From the NCBI GenBank assembly GCA_015499985.1, contig JAAAUF010000120.1:1-63154 (forward strand): a DNA stretch of 63,154 nt. The letters run 5' to 3'. Below the pieces are notes generated by a model. That model saw only the letters and a program-made list of their open reading frames with translations, did no database searches and was not told the origin of the DNA. This DNA is from Haplosporangium gracile. Taxonomy: Eukaryota > Mortierellomycota > Mortierellomycetes > Mortierellales > Mortierellaceae. Both the position numbers and the translations under genes were made by a program. Position 1 is the stretch's first letter, and each line of letters begins with the position of its first letter. This document shows, piece by piece, positions 23,701 to 35,591 of the stretch.

Positions 23701-26421
23701 TGGTCAGAGTACTTGGTGGCGACCTGGACAACGATCTGCAAGTTCTGGCGCATGTTGGAGCTCAACATCTCACGCAAGCAAGCGAGCGACTGCTCAACCG
23801 AGAGGCGGCCAAAGTAGGCAACAACCCAGTCGGGCTGCAAGAGATGGGTGTGGACTAAGACGCGCTTGATATCGGCATCCTCGGTGTAGTGCTCCAAGGC
23901 GCGCTGGTAAAGTCCTGCCTTCTCGCACATGGAAGCGATCGAAACACGGTCGTAATGAGTGAACATTTCGTTACCAAGGATGGCGTCGGCGACCTGGGGG
24001 GCGTGCATCAAGTTCATCTCCAGCAAGCGAGTCTGGAGATGAGCATGCTGAGGCAAGTTATCCTTCAATGCCTCAAGCAAGAAAGCAGTAGCCTGTTGGA
24101 TCATGTTCTGGGACAGGAATACATCAACAACCTACATTGATAAATTAAACACGGAATAAGGGGTTCCTGTTAACGGATTGTCACCAATTTTACCGATCAA
24201 ATCAAGCTTAATCGATGAGTGATCTTACCTTCTCCAAGTCAACCAGCGGTCCGTCCTCGTTGTTGGCGAGAAGAGTAGCAAACTCGGCACCGTTGTCGGG
24301 ATCCATGCGCATGATATGCTGAAGGAGCATAGCGTAGTCAGGAGTGTATCCGACCTTGTTGGCGTAAAGAATAATCTTGGGGTACTGCTTGGTCTCGGCA
24401 AAGCATGCAATGACCTTGTTAGGGACATTGGCACGAAGGTAAACAGACAACGCAAGGTTCAAATCCTGCTGCTTGACGATGTCTCCCAATTCTTCACTGC
24501 ATTCCAACTTGTCCTCCTTGAGCCACTTCTCGAGCAACTGCTTGCGACCTTGAGCAAGAACAGGTCTGGCAAGCTCCAACGATTCATACTTGTTAAGCTC
24601 TCCCTTCTCCAGAAGAAGGCCAAAGTACTGCAGAATAGGAGAGAGTTGACCAGGGGCCACGGGGGCCTGCTTGAAGCGCTCAATGGTTTGAGGAGTACGA
24701 AGAATACCCTAATATTGTGATTTCATGCAAAAGGAATGAAAATGTTAGTTACCAGATCGTAAATCGTATCGAGTAGACATAATGTAATTCAACATGCAGG
24801 CAAGTGGATTGTCTCATACCTTGGGCGAAGAAGCTGCGACCTTGGCAGCCTCGGCGAAGTCGCCGCTCTGGAAAAGTTGCTGGAAACGCTGAACATAGAG
24901 ATCATCAGCACCGGGGAGACCGCTGCGCGACGCCACCTTGAGGGCGAGCTCAGTGTTACCGAGAGTGTTGACAATGTAAGGAACCAAGTTGTTCTCATCT
25001 ACACTGACGGAGAGGACCTGACCCTTGCGGTTGACTCCAATGACACCGCTGGTTGCCTCGTGCTCTGCAGTCACAAAGATGGTCTCGCCACTGATACGGT
25101 TCATGTAGATGCAGGTGCCAGTCTCGAGGTCGTAGAGGTGGATGAAGCCGAACTTTGTAATCAAGAAGATGATGCTGTACTTTTGACTGATCTGCATAGC
25201 GACAGGGAAGTCGCCACTGGCCTCTGGGGGGAAGTAAACATCAACAGCCTTCTTGGGGTAGACGGGGTTTCCCTCCTTGTGGTCAACCTCGACAACGTGA
25301 AGCTAATAATGAAGTTTGAGCGTGAGTTTTGACAGAGCTGTCGCAATACATCACGGCATAGTTATCAATTGAGAAGGAGCATGCTCATCCGCGTCTTACC
25401 TTGGCTCCAGTGGCAGTACGGACAGCAAAGGCGAAAAGCTTTGTAGGTGAGCTTCCTCCGTCCAGCTTGAGCTGAGCGAAAGCAGCAGCGTGACCTTCTA
25501 TTGGCTGACTGACTCCACGGTCCTTAGAATAGAGCTGCATGGCACCAACAACGCGGCCACCCTATTAAAGAACGAGTAAAGATCCATCATTTGTGATCAG
25601 TTAATGACATGCATTGACGGACATTTTCGTACCAACTTGTCCTCCTTGTATGCGTGTGTCGGTTGGTTACCTGTGATGAGATGCCGACGAGGAGCATCCA
25701 CTTTTCGTCAGAGTTGACGCGGTAGTTGATGATCTGGTTTCCGTTCAAACTGGCATGACGATCAAAGACCTTGACGGGTTGAGAATCGCCCTCCATCGAC
25801 CAGTGATAAACCGAAGTGCTGGTGACAAGCGCCAGCGATTTTAAGGAGATCCACTTCCAGAATTCAACGTCGTCGTGCATAAGGTGCGACTTTACTTTGG
25901 TCTTCATCTCCAAATTGAAAATCTGCAGCTGTCGGCCGGCTATGTTATTAAAAGAAAGAAAACCATTATTATAATCTTTGGTATTAAGGCTTTCCGGATC
26001 GGATATGCTTCAGAAACATAATGGCACTCATCCCTTAGCTACCGCCGCTGCGGGGCAGAACTCATCATCCTACCTTTCAGGGCAATGACCTTGGTGGCGG
26101 GGTTCATAATGGCCGAGTCGGCCGTGATGGGACGACGAATGACATTGTTGGGATCTGTCAAGTCGATGATGACGACCAAGTTCTGCTCGCCGGTTGTCTC
26201 GCGGACACAGATGAAACGGTCCGATTCAAGCGTGAGGGTGTTGAAGGAGATGGCGGCGGCGCTGATGCCCAAGTTTTGAAGCTGAGGCAAATATTCAATA
26301 AAAGGAGACAAGTTGAGTGATCTTTGTTCTTTGCGGGTTGGTGAAGCGTGGCAGGGAGAAAGTTTTTTAAGACTTGTACCTGCACATGCTCCTGGAAGCG
26401 GATGGGGAGTGATTCAGCCAT
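20757..26421 (-). CDS. CHC1: Clathrin heavy chain
   Basis: Forms the triskelion coat for endocytosis and Golgi/endosome traffic. It starts at ATG 26421 ([14 protein letters not shown]), which splices to [20 protein letters not shown] as in human CLTC. Several short exons (26.4-24.2 kb) encode the N-terminal seven-blade propeller ([60 protein letters not shown]). A single long exon, about 24.13 to 20.757 kb, encodes the legs: CHCR repeats such as [75 protein letters not shown] and [17 protein letters not shown] [17 protein letters not shown]. The C-terminal [12 protein letters not shown] and the Gly/Met/Pro-rich tail ([11 protein letters not shown]) correspond to the trimerisation hub end. About 1,690 aa against 1,675 in human. 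The long open frames on the other strand are codon-bias shadows. Confidence 0.98.
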
Positions 26422-26891
26422 TTACAGTTTGGTTATGAGCGAAAGGAAGAAGGGAGAAAGAAAGAGAGAGAAGGAAGCTGACCCCAGACGTGGGAGGCGG
26501 AAGAGCGCGACTGGGTATGCGGAAGGTAAAAGAGAAGACGAAGCAAGCAGGGCAAGAGTAAGGGAGGGGAGGAATTGGCGTCAAAAGAAGAAGGGGAATA
26601 AAAGAGATAAAGCAAATAAAAAAAAGAGCGGATAGTGAAAGGGGGGAAGGTGGAGGAGAGGGATGATGAAAAGAGTAGAAGAACGCGATGAGGCAGCAAA
26701 GGTGTGAGATGGACCCAGGGGAAGGCTTGCAGATCGCAAGCGTAACGCGCTCCTACAGATCCCGTGACGTGAAGGCGTGTGTGACTGCCAATCGCAAGCG
26801 ACGCCGGAAGGCTGATCAACAGGAAACACAAAATACACTCAGGACAATCCTTCCCCAGACACCGACAAACGCTCATCTTGCAACATCGACC

Positions 26892-27353
26892 ATGCCTCGC
26901 CATTATGATCTCTGTGCTCGCGTCCAGAACGGATTCGCTGCTCGCCTCCGCAAGATCGCCGTCCCTGACACTAAAATGAACCTCGCCATCTCCAACGTCC
27001 TCTATAAGGAGGGCTTCATCGCCGGTGTTAGCAGGGGTGACCATGTCCAGCCCGATACTGCTTTTGTCCCCATCACTCCCGACAACATTGCCACCCGCCG
27101 TCTCTGGCTCGAATTGAAGTACAACAACGACGAGCCCGTCCTCAAGAAGATGTCTGCCGTCAGCAAGCCATCGAAAAAAATTGTCATGAAGGTCGAGGAG
27201 CTCCAGAACTTGGCTGCAGGAAACCGTGCACAGTTTGTTAAGGGACTTCAGCCCGGAGAGATTGCCATCCTCACAACCAACTATGGCGTTCTTGAGCTCA
27301 GAGACGCTCTTGAGAAGGGTGCTGGCGGAGAGTTGCTTTGCCGGGCAATTTAA
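26892..27353 (+). CDS. MRPS8: Mitochondrial small-subunit ribosomal protein uS8m
   Basis: Intronless, 153 aa. The N-terminus MPRHYDLCARVQNGFAARLR corresponds to the S8 start (D..AR..NG), followed by MNLAISNVLYKEGFIAGVSR, RLWLELKYNNDEPVLKKMSA, SKPSKKIVMKVEEL and a C-terminal half ending with GEIAILTTNYGVLELRDALE and GGELLCRAI. In bacterial S8 the last part reads as the T.KG.ms...A...giGGe.l..v signature, and GVLELRDALEKGAGGELLC keeps it. The basic N-terminus has no cleavable presequence that I can point to. Divergent from CHC1 with 470 bp between the start codons. Confidence 0.9.
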   Translation: MPRHYDLCARVQNGFAARLRKIAVPDTKMNLAISNVLYKEGFIAGVSRGDHVQPDTAFVPITPDNIATRRLWLELKYNNDEPVLKKMSAVSKPSKKIVMKVEELQNLAAGNRAQFVKGLQPGEIAILTTNYGVLELRDALEKGAGGELLCRAI

Positions 27354-27733
27354 AAAACAGGACAAGCTGGATCGAATATCCGACATCCCAACCAGTTCCA
27401 GGATTATGGTGCAGCGCCATGTCAATCACCCCCTTCACCATATCTGTGCCGACTTTTGTTCCTTTTGACCTGAGGATCATTGGACGCCAGGACAGAACCC
27501 CTAGCATTTTCATCTGATAGAGAAAAAACATCAATAATTGTACCATATTCCTTTCTGTTTTTTTTTTCTCGCCGGTTATCTGAGATGTGGATCACTTTGC
27601 AGAGCATAATGAATGGGAATCATTGCTACTGAGGTTATGTTGAGACATTGGCGTTTTTGCTTTATGATTTAATGAATAGTGTGAATACGTTATGAGGGTG
27701 TTCGGTATATAGTTGAGCTCTTGACACGAGTGC

Positions 27734-28602
27734 TTAAACAGCATCGGAAAAGCGGTTTTCAGTGGTTTCCTCCATGACAGCGGCATGTCCGAGGATGCCG
27801 ACAGTGCTGGCACCTATTATGTTTATCAATCGAGAATTAAGAATATGTCAATTGAACGGAAACGAGGAGGAGTCGAGTAAAGCGTGAAAAAGTTAACTCA
27901 AGTAAGGGATTGGATTCATACCAATGATGTAGAAAATGGTGCCTATCGTGGAGCTGAAAAAGAAGAGAGGAACAGATACGCAAACAAGTCCAGTTTGCAG
28001 TTGGCGAGCATTGTAGGTATTTTGTCCAATGACAACTCCCTCTGCAGGAACATAAGAAATGAGGTGGGTTCCGCCGACCGCAAAGGCAACACTGAACATG
28101 AGCATGCCATTCGAGATACTACAAAGGAGAAATGATACTTGGTCAGTGCTCATTGAAGTTGTAGCGAGTGTATTCATCGATGGAATGGGCGAATATTCAC
28201 TTACACGCTGTAGGCAGTGATACCGAGGAACATGAGCGTGTAGTTGCCCTGGAAGTAGGGCAAGTTGCGGGTCAAGCGGGACGTCATTTCTAATCGCGGC
28301 CACATTGGTGGAATGGTTAGCTAAGCTTGCTCGTTTGTTCAGATGACTCAAGAAAACAAGTTGTTGAATAAAGAAATAACAAGAGGCAATATTCTCGTAC
28401 GAGCAACTCCTGTGGGCTTGGACATGCGAGAGGTATCAAAGAACTCTGCGATGGGTCTGAGAGAGGAAAGGCGTTCCTTGCGGAACTTTTCAATCAGACC
28501 CAGGCCAAGCGAGGCAGGCGACTGATTGGTGGTTGGTTGGGAGGTGGAGTCTGCAAAGGGGTTGGTTGGCAGGGGGGAGTAATTGGGTTTTGGGTTTGAC
28601 AT
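27734..28602 (-). CDS. PRA1-family prenylated Rab acceptor (Yip3-like)
   Basis: Small ER/Golgi membrane protein that binds prenylated Rab GTPases. Four exons from ATG 28602: a Ser/Pro/Asn-rich N-terminus, then EKFRKERLSSLRPIAEFFDT, RMSKPTG, and after an intron MTSRLTRNLPYFQGNYTLMF, the PRA1 signature (R...N..YF..NY). The next hydrophobic segments are LGITAYSV, ISNGMLMFSVAFAVGGTHLI and LVCVSVPLFFFSSTIGTIFY, giving the paired hairpins of the family. The last exon encodes ASTVGILGHAAVMEETTENR and ends DAV with TAA at 27734. About 185 aa, the usual size. Tail-to-tail with uS8m. Confidence 0.88.
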
Positions 28603-29881
28603 GGTAAAGTGATGAGTGAATAAAGAGAATAGGATGAGGGTAGGAGGGTAAATGGGGAGGAAGAGGAAGAAGAAGAGAAAGGGAAGAGAGAAAGGGAAGA
28701 AAAAGGAAGTGAGAAGAAGAGAAGTGAGAAAGGTACAAAGAGGAGGAAGTAGAAAAAAGTAAAAAGATGCGCTCTTGTGATTTTTTTTCCTGTTTTGGAT
28801 AGTTGTTCCTTGGCAACAGACACACATACAAATACACATACACAAACAGGAAGAGAGGCAAGATAGGAGTTCGATGTGTGTGTGTGTGTGTGTGTGTGTG
28901 TGCCCTTCTCTGCTCCCCTGTGTCTTGCCCTGCAATTCTGCGGGTCTGCCTTTCTCTCGTCAGCCCCTCTTTATTATTATTATTTTTCCCGCCAACTCTC
29001 CACTCACTCGCCTTTTGTCTCTCTTTGTTAGTTTCAACAGTACCCTCTTTCGCTCTCTTGACATGACCCCTGTTCTGTTCCCTTCTTTGGTTGGTTCCGG
29101 TCCCTTTTCCTGTCTTTATCTATCTGATTCCTTTCTCTCTCTGACAGACACTTTTTTATTATTTTGTTTCCTCCCCTCCACTTTCTCTTTTTGCTCTTTT
29201 CTGCTCTTTTCTGCTCTTTTCTTCTCTTCTTTTCTTCCCTCTTCTTTCCTTCCCTCCTCCCTGCCTCCTCCTCCTCCTTCTACCTTCCGTCGCTCTTGTT
29301 CTCGCATCTGTAAATAATAATAATCAACAACAACAAACATCCAACGCAAACACATATACACACCCTTATATTATTTTTTTGTCATCACTTTGCGCCTCTC
29401 GTCATCGTTGTCGCTTTCTACACCCACTTCACGCCTCCACTCAAATCTTGATCAAGGTAACAACAAAACAACAAAACAACACTCACACTCATCTAATAAC
29501 AATCAGCACCATCAATCAACCCCCCGAGGCGCCTTTTGACAATAATAACGCGTGTGCGGCAATCTTCAATATGTCTGTATGCTCACCATCAATAGCACTC
29601 CAACACTCCTCCTCTACTTGTCAATCAGGACTTGTTTCCACTATTGGACTTCCTGCTTCTCGTATTTAACTTCTCTCTGAAAAAAGCGCACACGCGTTCA
29701 TTTGCAGAAACGATCACCGAGTCGATTCACTAACCTATCGCCATTCTCTCACTCTCTCGCACTCACACTCGCTGGGTCTTGTAACGATGACTTAGTGCCC
29801 GCGATAAAGATAACATACTCACTCCTCCGCCACCCTTCTCCTGCCATTGCCAAGCATCATCTTTGAACTTATGAATCCACC
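28603..29881. other. Divergent promoter interval between PRA1 and SET1
   Basis: About 1.3 kb with no convincing coding frame. It contains a (TG)n microsatellite, CT-rich and CTTTT repeats near 29.2 kb, and CA/CAA-rich sequence near 29.3-29.5 kb that probably belongs to the SET1 5' UTR. Confidence 0.55.
28875..28902. repeat. (TG)14 microsatellite
   Basis: Uninterrupted TG dinucleotide run of 28 nt upstream of the PRA1 gene. Confidence 0.95.
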
Positions 29882-32800
29882 ATGAGCCTGCTTGATTCGA
29901 CTTCTTCTCTTCCGTCGAACAGTAGCAATAACAACGCCACCACGAACCAGACCAACACCGACAGCCCACATAACGATACCAACACCACTGCAACCTCGCT
30001 CTCTGACCCGACCCTACCAGTCAGCAAGGATGCTGACCTCTCGACAACTCTGAGCCTGCGTTTGTCCGACTCTGTAACAGCACCAACAGCAACAATAACA
30101 ACAACAGCCCCACAAGGATCTGGGCCGGAGACTTCCTATATTACCAGTAGTAACAGTTCGACCAGCAACAGCAGTGCCACTCATATGACTGGGTTGCTGA
30201 TCCCCAACCAGTCAAACTCATCCACCACAGTAACCAGCGATGTTCGTCCCCTCCAGGGCATCGCTGGATCATCCTCTAGCGTCCGAAACTTCAAGGTCCT
30301 CTACGACCCATTCCTAGATGCCAGCAAAACAAAGAACACTGGAATAATGTGCCGCTATCAGGATGATCTTACTGAGGAGGTAGGAGGATTATCCAGCTTC
30401 ATTGTGATTTTGTTTGGTGCCACGGCTGATTACTTTATTATCGACGATCCTTTCGCTGCGGAGCCTTGCAGGAGCAACCAATCTGATATATACGGGTCGT
30501 TTTTTTTATTATGTGGCGTCTTTTAGGACAGGAGTGACCCTGTAGACCCCAGACAGATGGCCGCCAACTACAGCTACCTCATATCCAAAACCAGGAGGGC
30601 ATTCAAAGGCACTCTTACCGCCGTTCGTTTTGAGGTAATTCAATAAATCCTGGAATGCTTGTGTGCTCGCAAATATAATAACTACAATTGTCGGATCAGC
30701 CCTCACACAAAATTCTTCATTCTCGATTAATTGTCAACACAGCGCGATAGCAATTCAATTGTTCATCATGGAGTCTTGATTTCCCACCTGGCCTTTTCCA
30801 CAACAGCACTGGACCTGGAGATCTTGTTTGCAGGATGCGGCAACATTTTGGACATCATCATCGAGCGACATCCTGCAACAGGAACAGGTCTGGGATTTGG
30901 ACGTGTAGTGTTTGCAGGACCAGACGCAGAGGTTGCAGTCAAAAAAGCCGTCGACACCTTGCACGGCAAGCAGATGGAGCGCGGACCCTTGAAAGTCATC
31001 TCGGACGGCGGCGGTACAAAGTTCAGGAAGGCAAAGGCCAACGTCACTGCTAGGATCGAGGCTGCCAAAGCGAAAGCAGCCCTTGTAGCCGAGTCCAACC
31101 ACGATCAAGACAACTACACCAACGACGATGACATGGAAATTGACGATGCATCGACCCCTCCACCTAGCGGAATTCTCTTACCAACGGCGGCTTTGCCGTC
31201 AGCGAGTTCTACAGGATCATTACCTGTCTTCCCTTCTACAGCTCCTGGAGCGCAAGCAATCCAAACAGGGACATCATCAACTTCTATACCCCCATCCTCA
31301 TCAGCATCCAAACCTAATCAGTCGTCCAGCAATGGAACCTCAGCAACTTCTACTCGGCGGATACCTCATCCACTTCCTCCCACACCTCGCACTCGCATTC
31401 CATTGCCGCCCATTCCCCCACCAGAACTACATCAAGTGAGAGGCAACAAGCCGCTCCACAAGGAAGACGGAGAAGTTGAGGATGCTACTGGAAGGGCAAA
31501 ACCGCCTGGAACAACTACCGCTCCAGCTACCAACACAACAAGGACGGCACCACCTGTACCTCGACGGGAATGGGAAAAAGGAGCTGATCCCCATGGTCCG
31601 CCCAGCGACGGCTATAGGACTCTACCAAAACCACGCGACATTGATTCTTATCGGCCCGGCATGGCGCCTCCTATGCTCCTTTCTGCGGGATCTATGAGCC
31701 GGTCAGACTGGATGGGCCCTGGCGGTCTTGCATCAGGACCCCTTCCCAGAGATGAGTTCTACGATCGCTACTTTGACGACATGCCCTTCCCACTTGACCG
31801 GTACGATCGGTATCCTGGTAGGAGGCGTTCGAGTCGCAGTCGGAGCAGGAGTTGGTCAAGAAGCAGAAGTAGGGATCGGAGTCTAAGCCCTCCTATGTGG
31901 GGAATGGACCTTGGCCATCATTCCAGGCGAGGTCGGATGCACAATGAGAAGCGCAGAGCGACCTTTGAAGATGATAACTCTGGATGGCAGCGTGACCTGG
32001 CCTGTCTCATCATTAACAGAGACTGTCTTCCTTTCCACCGGATCTCGATCGAGGACATGAAGCGAGAGTTTGACAAGTTTGGCCCCGAAAGGGTAAGTAC
32101 CAGTGCCAATGTGCATTCTCTTACCCAAATGTGCACTTATTTATTATGTTGCAGTCTGATCTAACTAAAATTTATATTTCCTTTTTCACTCATTAGGTTG
32201 TGCGACATGGAGAGAACTGGTACATTCGTTTCGTTTCGTTGGCGCAAGCAAGGAGGTGTCATGTTGTCCTGGATCAGAAACCACTGCTGGGCCAGAAGAT
32301 TACAATTTTGCTTCACGAGCCAGGCGACGACAAGCTACCGCCAGAACTTCTTCCAAGGAGGGACAGCGTGAAGGAACAGGGTCATCGCCGCTCATCAGAC
32401 ACGGGAAGAAAATCGAGCGTCTCTTCTAGCGGTAACTCTCGTGCTAAGGCGCCTTCCAAGGAAGAATCTCTTGTTCGCTGGGCTTCTGATATGATCACCC
32501 GGGAACTGTTCCAAGTGTTCCTGAAGGATCTCGGCAATCGAGTCATCGGACCAACAATTTACGACTTTTTGGATCCTGTGACCCGCAAAGCAAGAGAGGC
32601 TGAGCAAGCATTGGCCCGTGCTCAGGATCTGATTCAGGACAATGAAGCAAAAGAGTCACCGTCAGAGGAGACGTCTTTTGGCGCCCAGAGCGTTTTCGCA
32701 GAGTCTAGAATGCATGTAACCGTTAATGGCGAGGCGACAGCCACAGCCACAGCGTCAGTATTGGTGGATAAAGCATCGGAGTCGTCTAAGGCTGGGTCGT

Positions 32801-35091
32801 TAGGATCAGCAAAGCCCAAATCGGATTCAGTTCGACCCCCATTCAAGGCATTGGACCGAGATTCACATCAACTTCCTCGTCCTGACACCATCCCAAAGCT
32901 GCCTAGCTTCAAGAAAAGGACTCAAACCGACTCGCCTGTGGCCCGCAAACCTCGATCTGATAAGGATAAAAAACGACCCGGAAAGCTTAAACAGAAGCGA
33001 CACTCTGGGTCCAGGAATCACTCCTACTCGCGATCAAGGTCTCGCTCGCGATCGCGATCTCGCTCTGGAGCTCGCAATCGTCATCGCTCACGGTCAGTCT
33101 CAAGGTCTCCATCAAGACAGCGCCATGCTTTCAAGTTCCATGGTCGGTCTTCCCGTTCGATGTCCCGTTCGAGGTCCAGGAGTCACACTCCTACAGGAAG
33201 TCCTTCTCGTGGCCGCACCGCTTTTCGGTACAGAGAATCAGAGTCTGACGCAGACAGGATCAAGGCCGGTGCGTGGAAGTCCAGAGGCGCTCGCAGTACC
33301 TCTAGCCAGGACGAAGATCGTGAACCTACCCAGCGTCGACTTCAAAAGAAGCAGGACCGACATGCACGATCAGGCCACAAAAAGATGTCCCACAACAGCA
33401 ACAAAAAGCGCTCTCCTCGCCTTCGGGATTATCTTAGTAGCAGTGATGATGGTCAGGTTGCGGTCGACTTTTTGACAGAGTTTCATCAGCGCCAGCCTCA
33501 GGGTGAGAGCAGCGACGAGGATGATGAGGATAAGGACAATGAGTTTGTTGTGGACGATGAAGCGGAGGTGGAGAGAATGGAAGACGACGATGACGATGAG
33601 ATGGCAGTCGCGATTGGACGGGAGAGTGGTGCTGATCAGGACGATGACGATACTGGACCCTCGAGATCCTCGCTCAAACGCAAGCGTGCCCATGAGCGCA
33701 CATTGGCCAAGGAGGCGGAGCTCAAGAAGTCTAACGATATCTTGGCGATCCCTGAGGCGGATTCGGGCTCGGACTACGAGGAAGGTGGCAATAAGTCGCG
33801 CAAGAAGAAGCTCAAGAAGCTGGCTGCGGTTGTGTCCAAGAAGCAGTCGATTGAGAAGGCCATCAAGACCCCGCGCCTGGAGGAAATCCGTTCAGATGCA
33901 GAGTTCCAAGATTTTACCGTTGAAGGCACACATCGCTCTTCCACGCCGTCCAGACACCATCTCAAGGATCCCACCCCTGAATACTCGGATTCTTACTATG
34001 TCAGTGGCCCTGAGTCGGAATCGGACTCAGACTCGGACTCATCCTACTTTGACCTCTACGAGCCTTATGAGTCTGGGAAGGCAGAAGGCGGCTTGATGGC
34101 TTCTCAAAAGGACGCATTACCTCTGGACTTCAACCATGGCGACGAGGAGGATTTCCAGTTCATGCGAGCTGCATTGGAGTTAGAGCGCAAGCGAGCTGCC
34201 GAGGAGGAGTCAAGCCGACGCCACGGGGGTGTATCTTACAACAGCGCAGGTGATCTTGGCGACAGGACGAGTCAACTTCGTGACTTTGAGGCGGCATTGG
34301 CGTTTCAGGAAAACTCTCGCTTGGATACGGGACCGTCAGCCCATCGAACTGGATCTGCGCGTACCGAAGGCTTTTACAAGATTTCGGAAATGGCCAAGGC
34401 GATCTACTTGCCCCATCGGAATACGGCACAGGTCAACACCGCGTCCGCTAGGATCTCGTCCCGTATGAATCGTGTCAACAACCGGCGCATGCTGGTCGGA
34501 ATGGCGACGGACTCGGATATCATGAAGTTTAACCAGCTCAAAGTCCGCAAGAAGCAGCTCCGGTTCGCAAAGTCACCTATTCACGACTGGGGTCTGTTTG
34601 CGATGGAGAAGGTGGATGCGAACGACATGGTGATAGAGTACATTGGCGAGGTGATTCGACAGAAGGTGGCGGACCATCGTGAGAAACGATATGAGCGCAT
34701 GGGCATCGGTTCCAGTTATCTCTTCCGTGTAGACGACGACACTGTCATCGACGCCACCAAGATGGGCAACATTGCTCGTTTTATTAATCACTGCTGCACA
34801 GTAAGTCCTTTTCATTTCCGTCAGCACGCTAATGTTAATTGCTTTATCATAATATGCTCTGTTGATTGAGTTACTGATTAACAATTGTTCATTTTATCGA
34901 TGCTCTATCTTTTTTAGCCTAATTGCAACGCCAAGATCATTACTGTCGACGGGCAGAAAAAGATTGTCATTTATGCCAAGCGAGATATCGAGGAGGGCGA
35001 AGAGATCACGTACGACTACAAGTTCCCAATCGAAGCCGACAAGATTCCCTGTCTCTGTGGTTCTCGTGGATGCCGCGGCACTCTGAACTAA
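29882..35091 (+). CDS. SET1: COMPASS histone H3-K4 methyltransferase Set1
   Basis: Catalytic subunit of COMPASS, methylating histone H3 lysine 4. Five exons, all joined in phase 0: 29882-30379, 30527-30634, 30743-32092, 32197-34800, 34918-35091; 1,577 aa. A Ser/Thr/Asn-rich N-terminus is followed by [10 protein letters not shown]. An RRM starts at [20 protein letters not shown], and a second RRM-like region runs from [20 protein letters not shown] to [20 protein letters not shown]. An N-SET region leads into the C-terminal SET domain: [56 protein letters not shown] (NHxCxPN, split by the last intron) and EEITYDYKF. The post-SET zinc motif is [13 protein letters not shown]. Two Arg-Ser-rich blocks (codons over about 31827-31890 and 33020-33200) and long acidic tracts lie between. 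Start at 29882 is the first ATG of the frame. Confidence 0.96.
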
Positions 35092-35182
35092 AACTGAACC
35101 GAACGTCAACCACTCGCTTTTCATCACCATAACCACAATCATCACTCCAGCACACATATCCTATCAATCACAAATTCAGGCG

Positions 35183-35207
35183 AAAAAAAAAAAAAAAAAA
35201 AAAAAAA
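35183..35207. repeat. Poly-A homopolymer (25 nt)
   Basis: A25 run about 90 bp after the SET1 stop codon, in the 500 bp between convergent SET1 and mitochondrial uS2 genes. Length may be unreliable if the assembly has homopolymer error. Confidence 0.9.
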
Positions 35208-35591
35208 TAATCAAAGCTCATGAAAACAAGAAACGATTTTTCTCTTCGCCCCCCCAGGACGGCAGCCATGAACGAGCCTGTCCAATGTTCCTTTTCTTTC
35301 CTCCTCTCTCTCTCTTTCTCTTTGAACAAAGACAAAAAAAAATAAATGCGTATGCTCAATATTCTTTTTTGTTCTTTTTTCATATTCTGATCCACTGTTG
35401 TTTTTTGCTGTGGTAGCAATCCGTAACATAAAAAACAATTGTATTGACAAAGAAACTGAAAAAACATGGAGAACTGAGGGCCAAAGGGCGAATTTTTTGT
35501 CTATGCGAAAGGGAGGAGGAATGATGTGGGGAAATCAAAATAGCAAAAAAGAAAATATAAAGGGCGAAAAGAGGCACGAAAAATATTATAT

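Noticed and set aside
29116..29361. Glu/Arg-rich minus-strand open frame
   Set aside because: It is the reverse translation of a CTTTT/CCTCC repeat in the SET1 upstream region.
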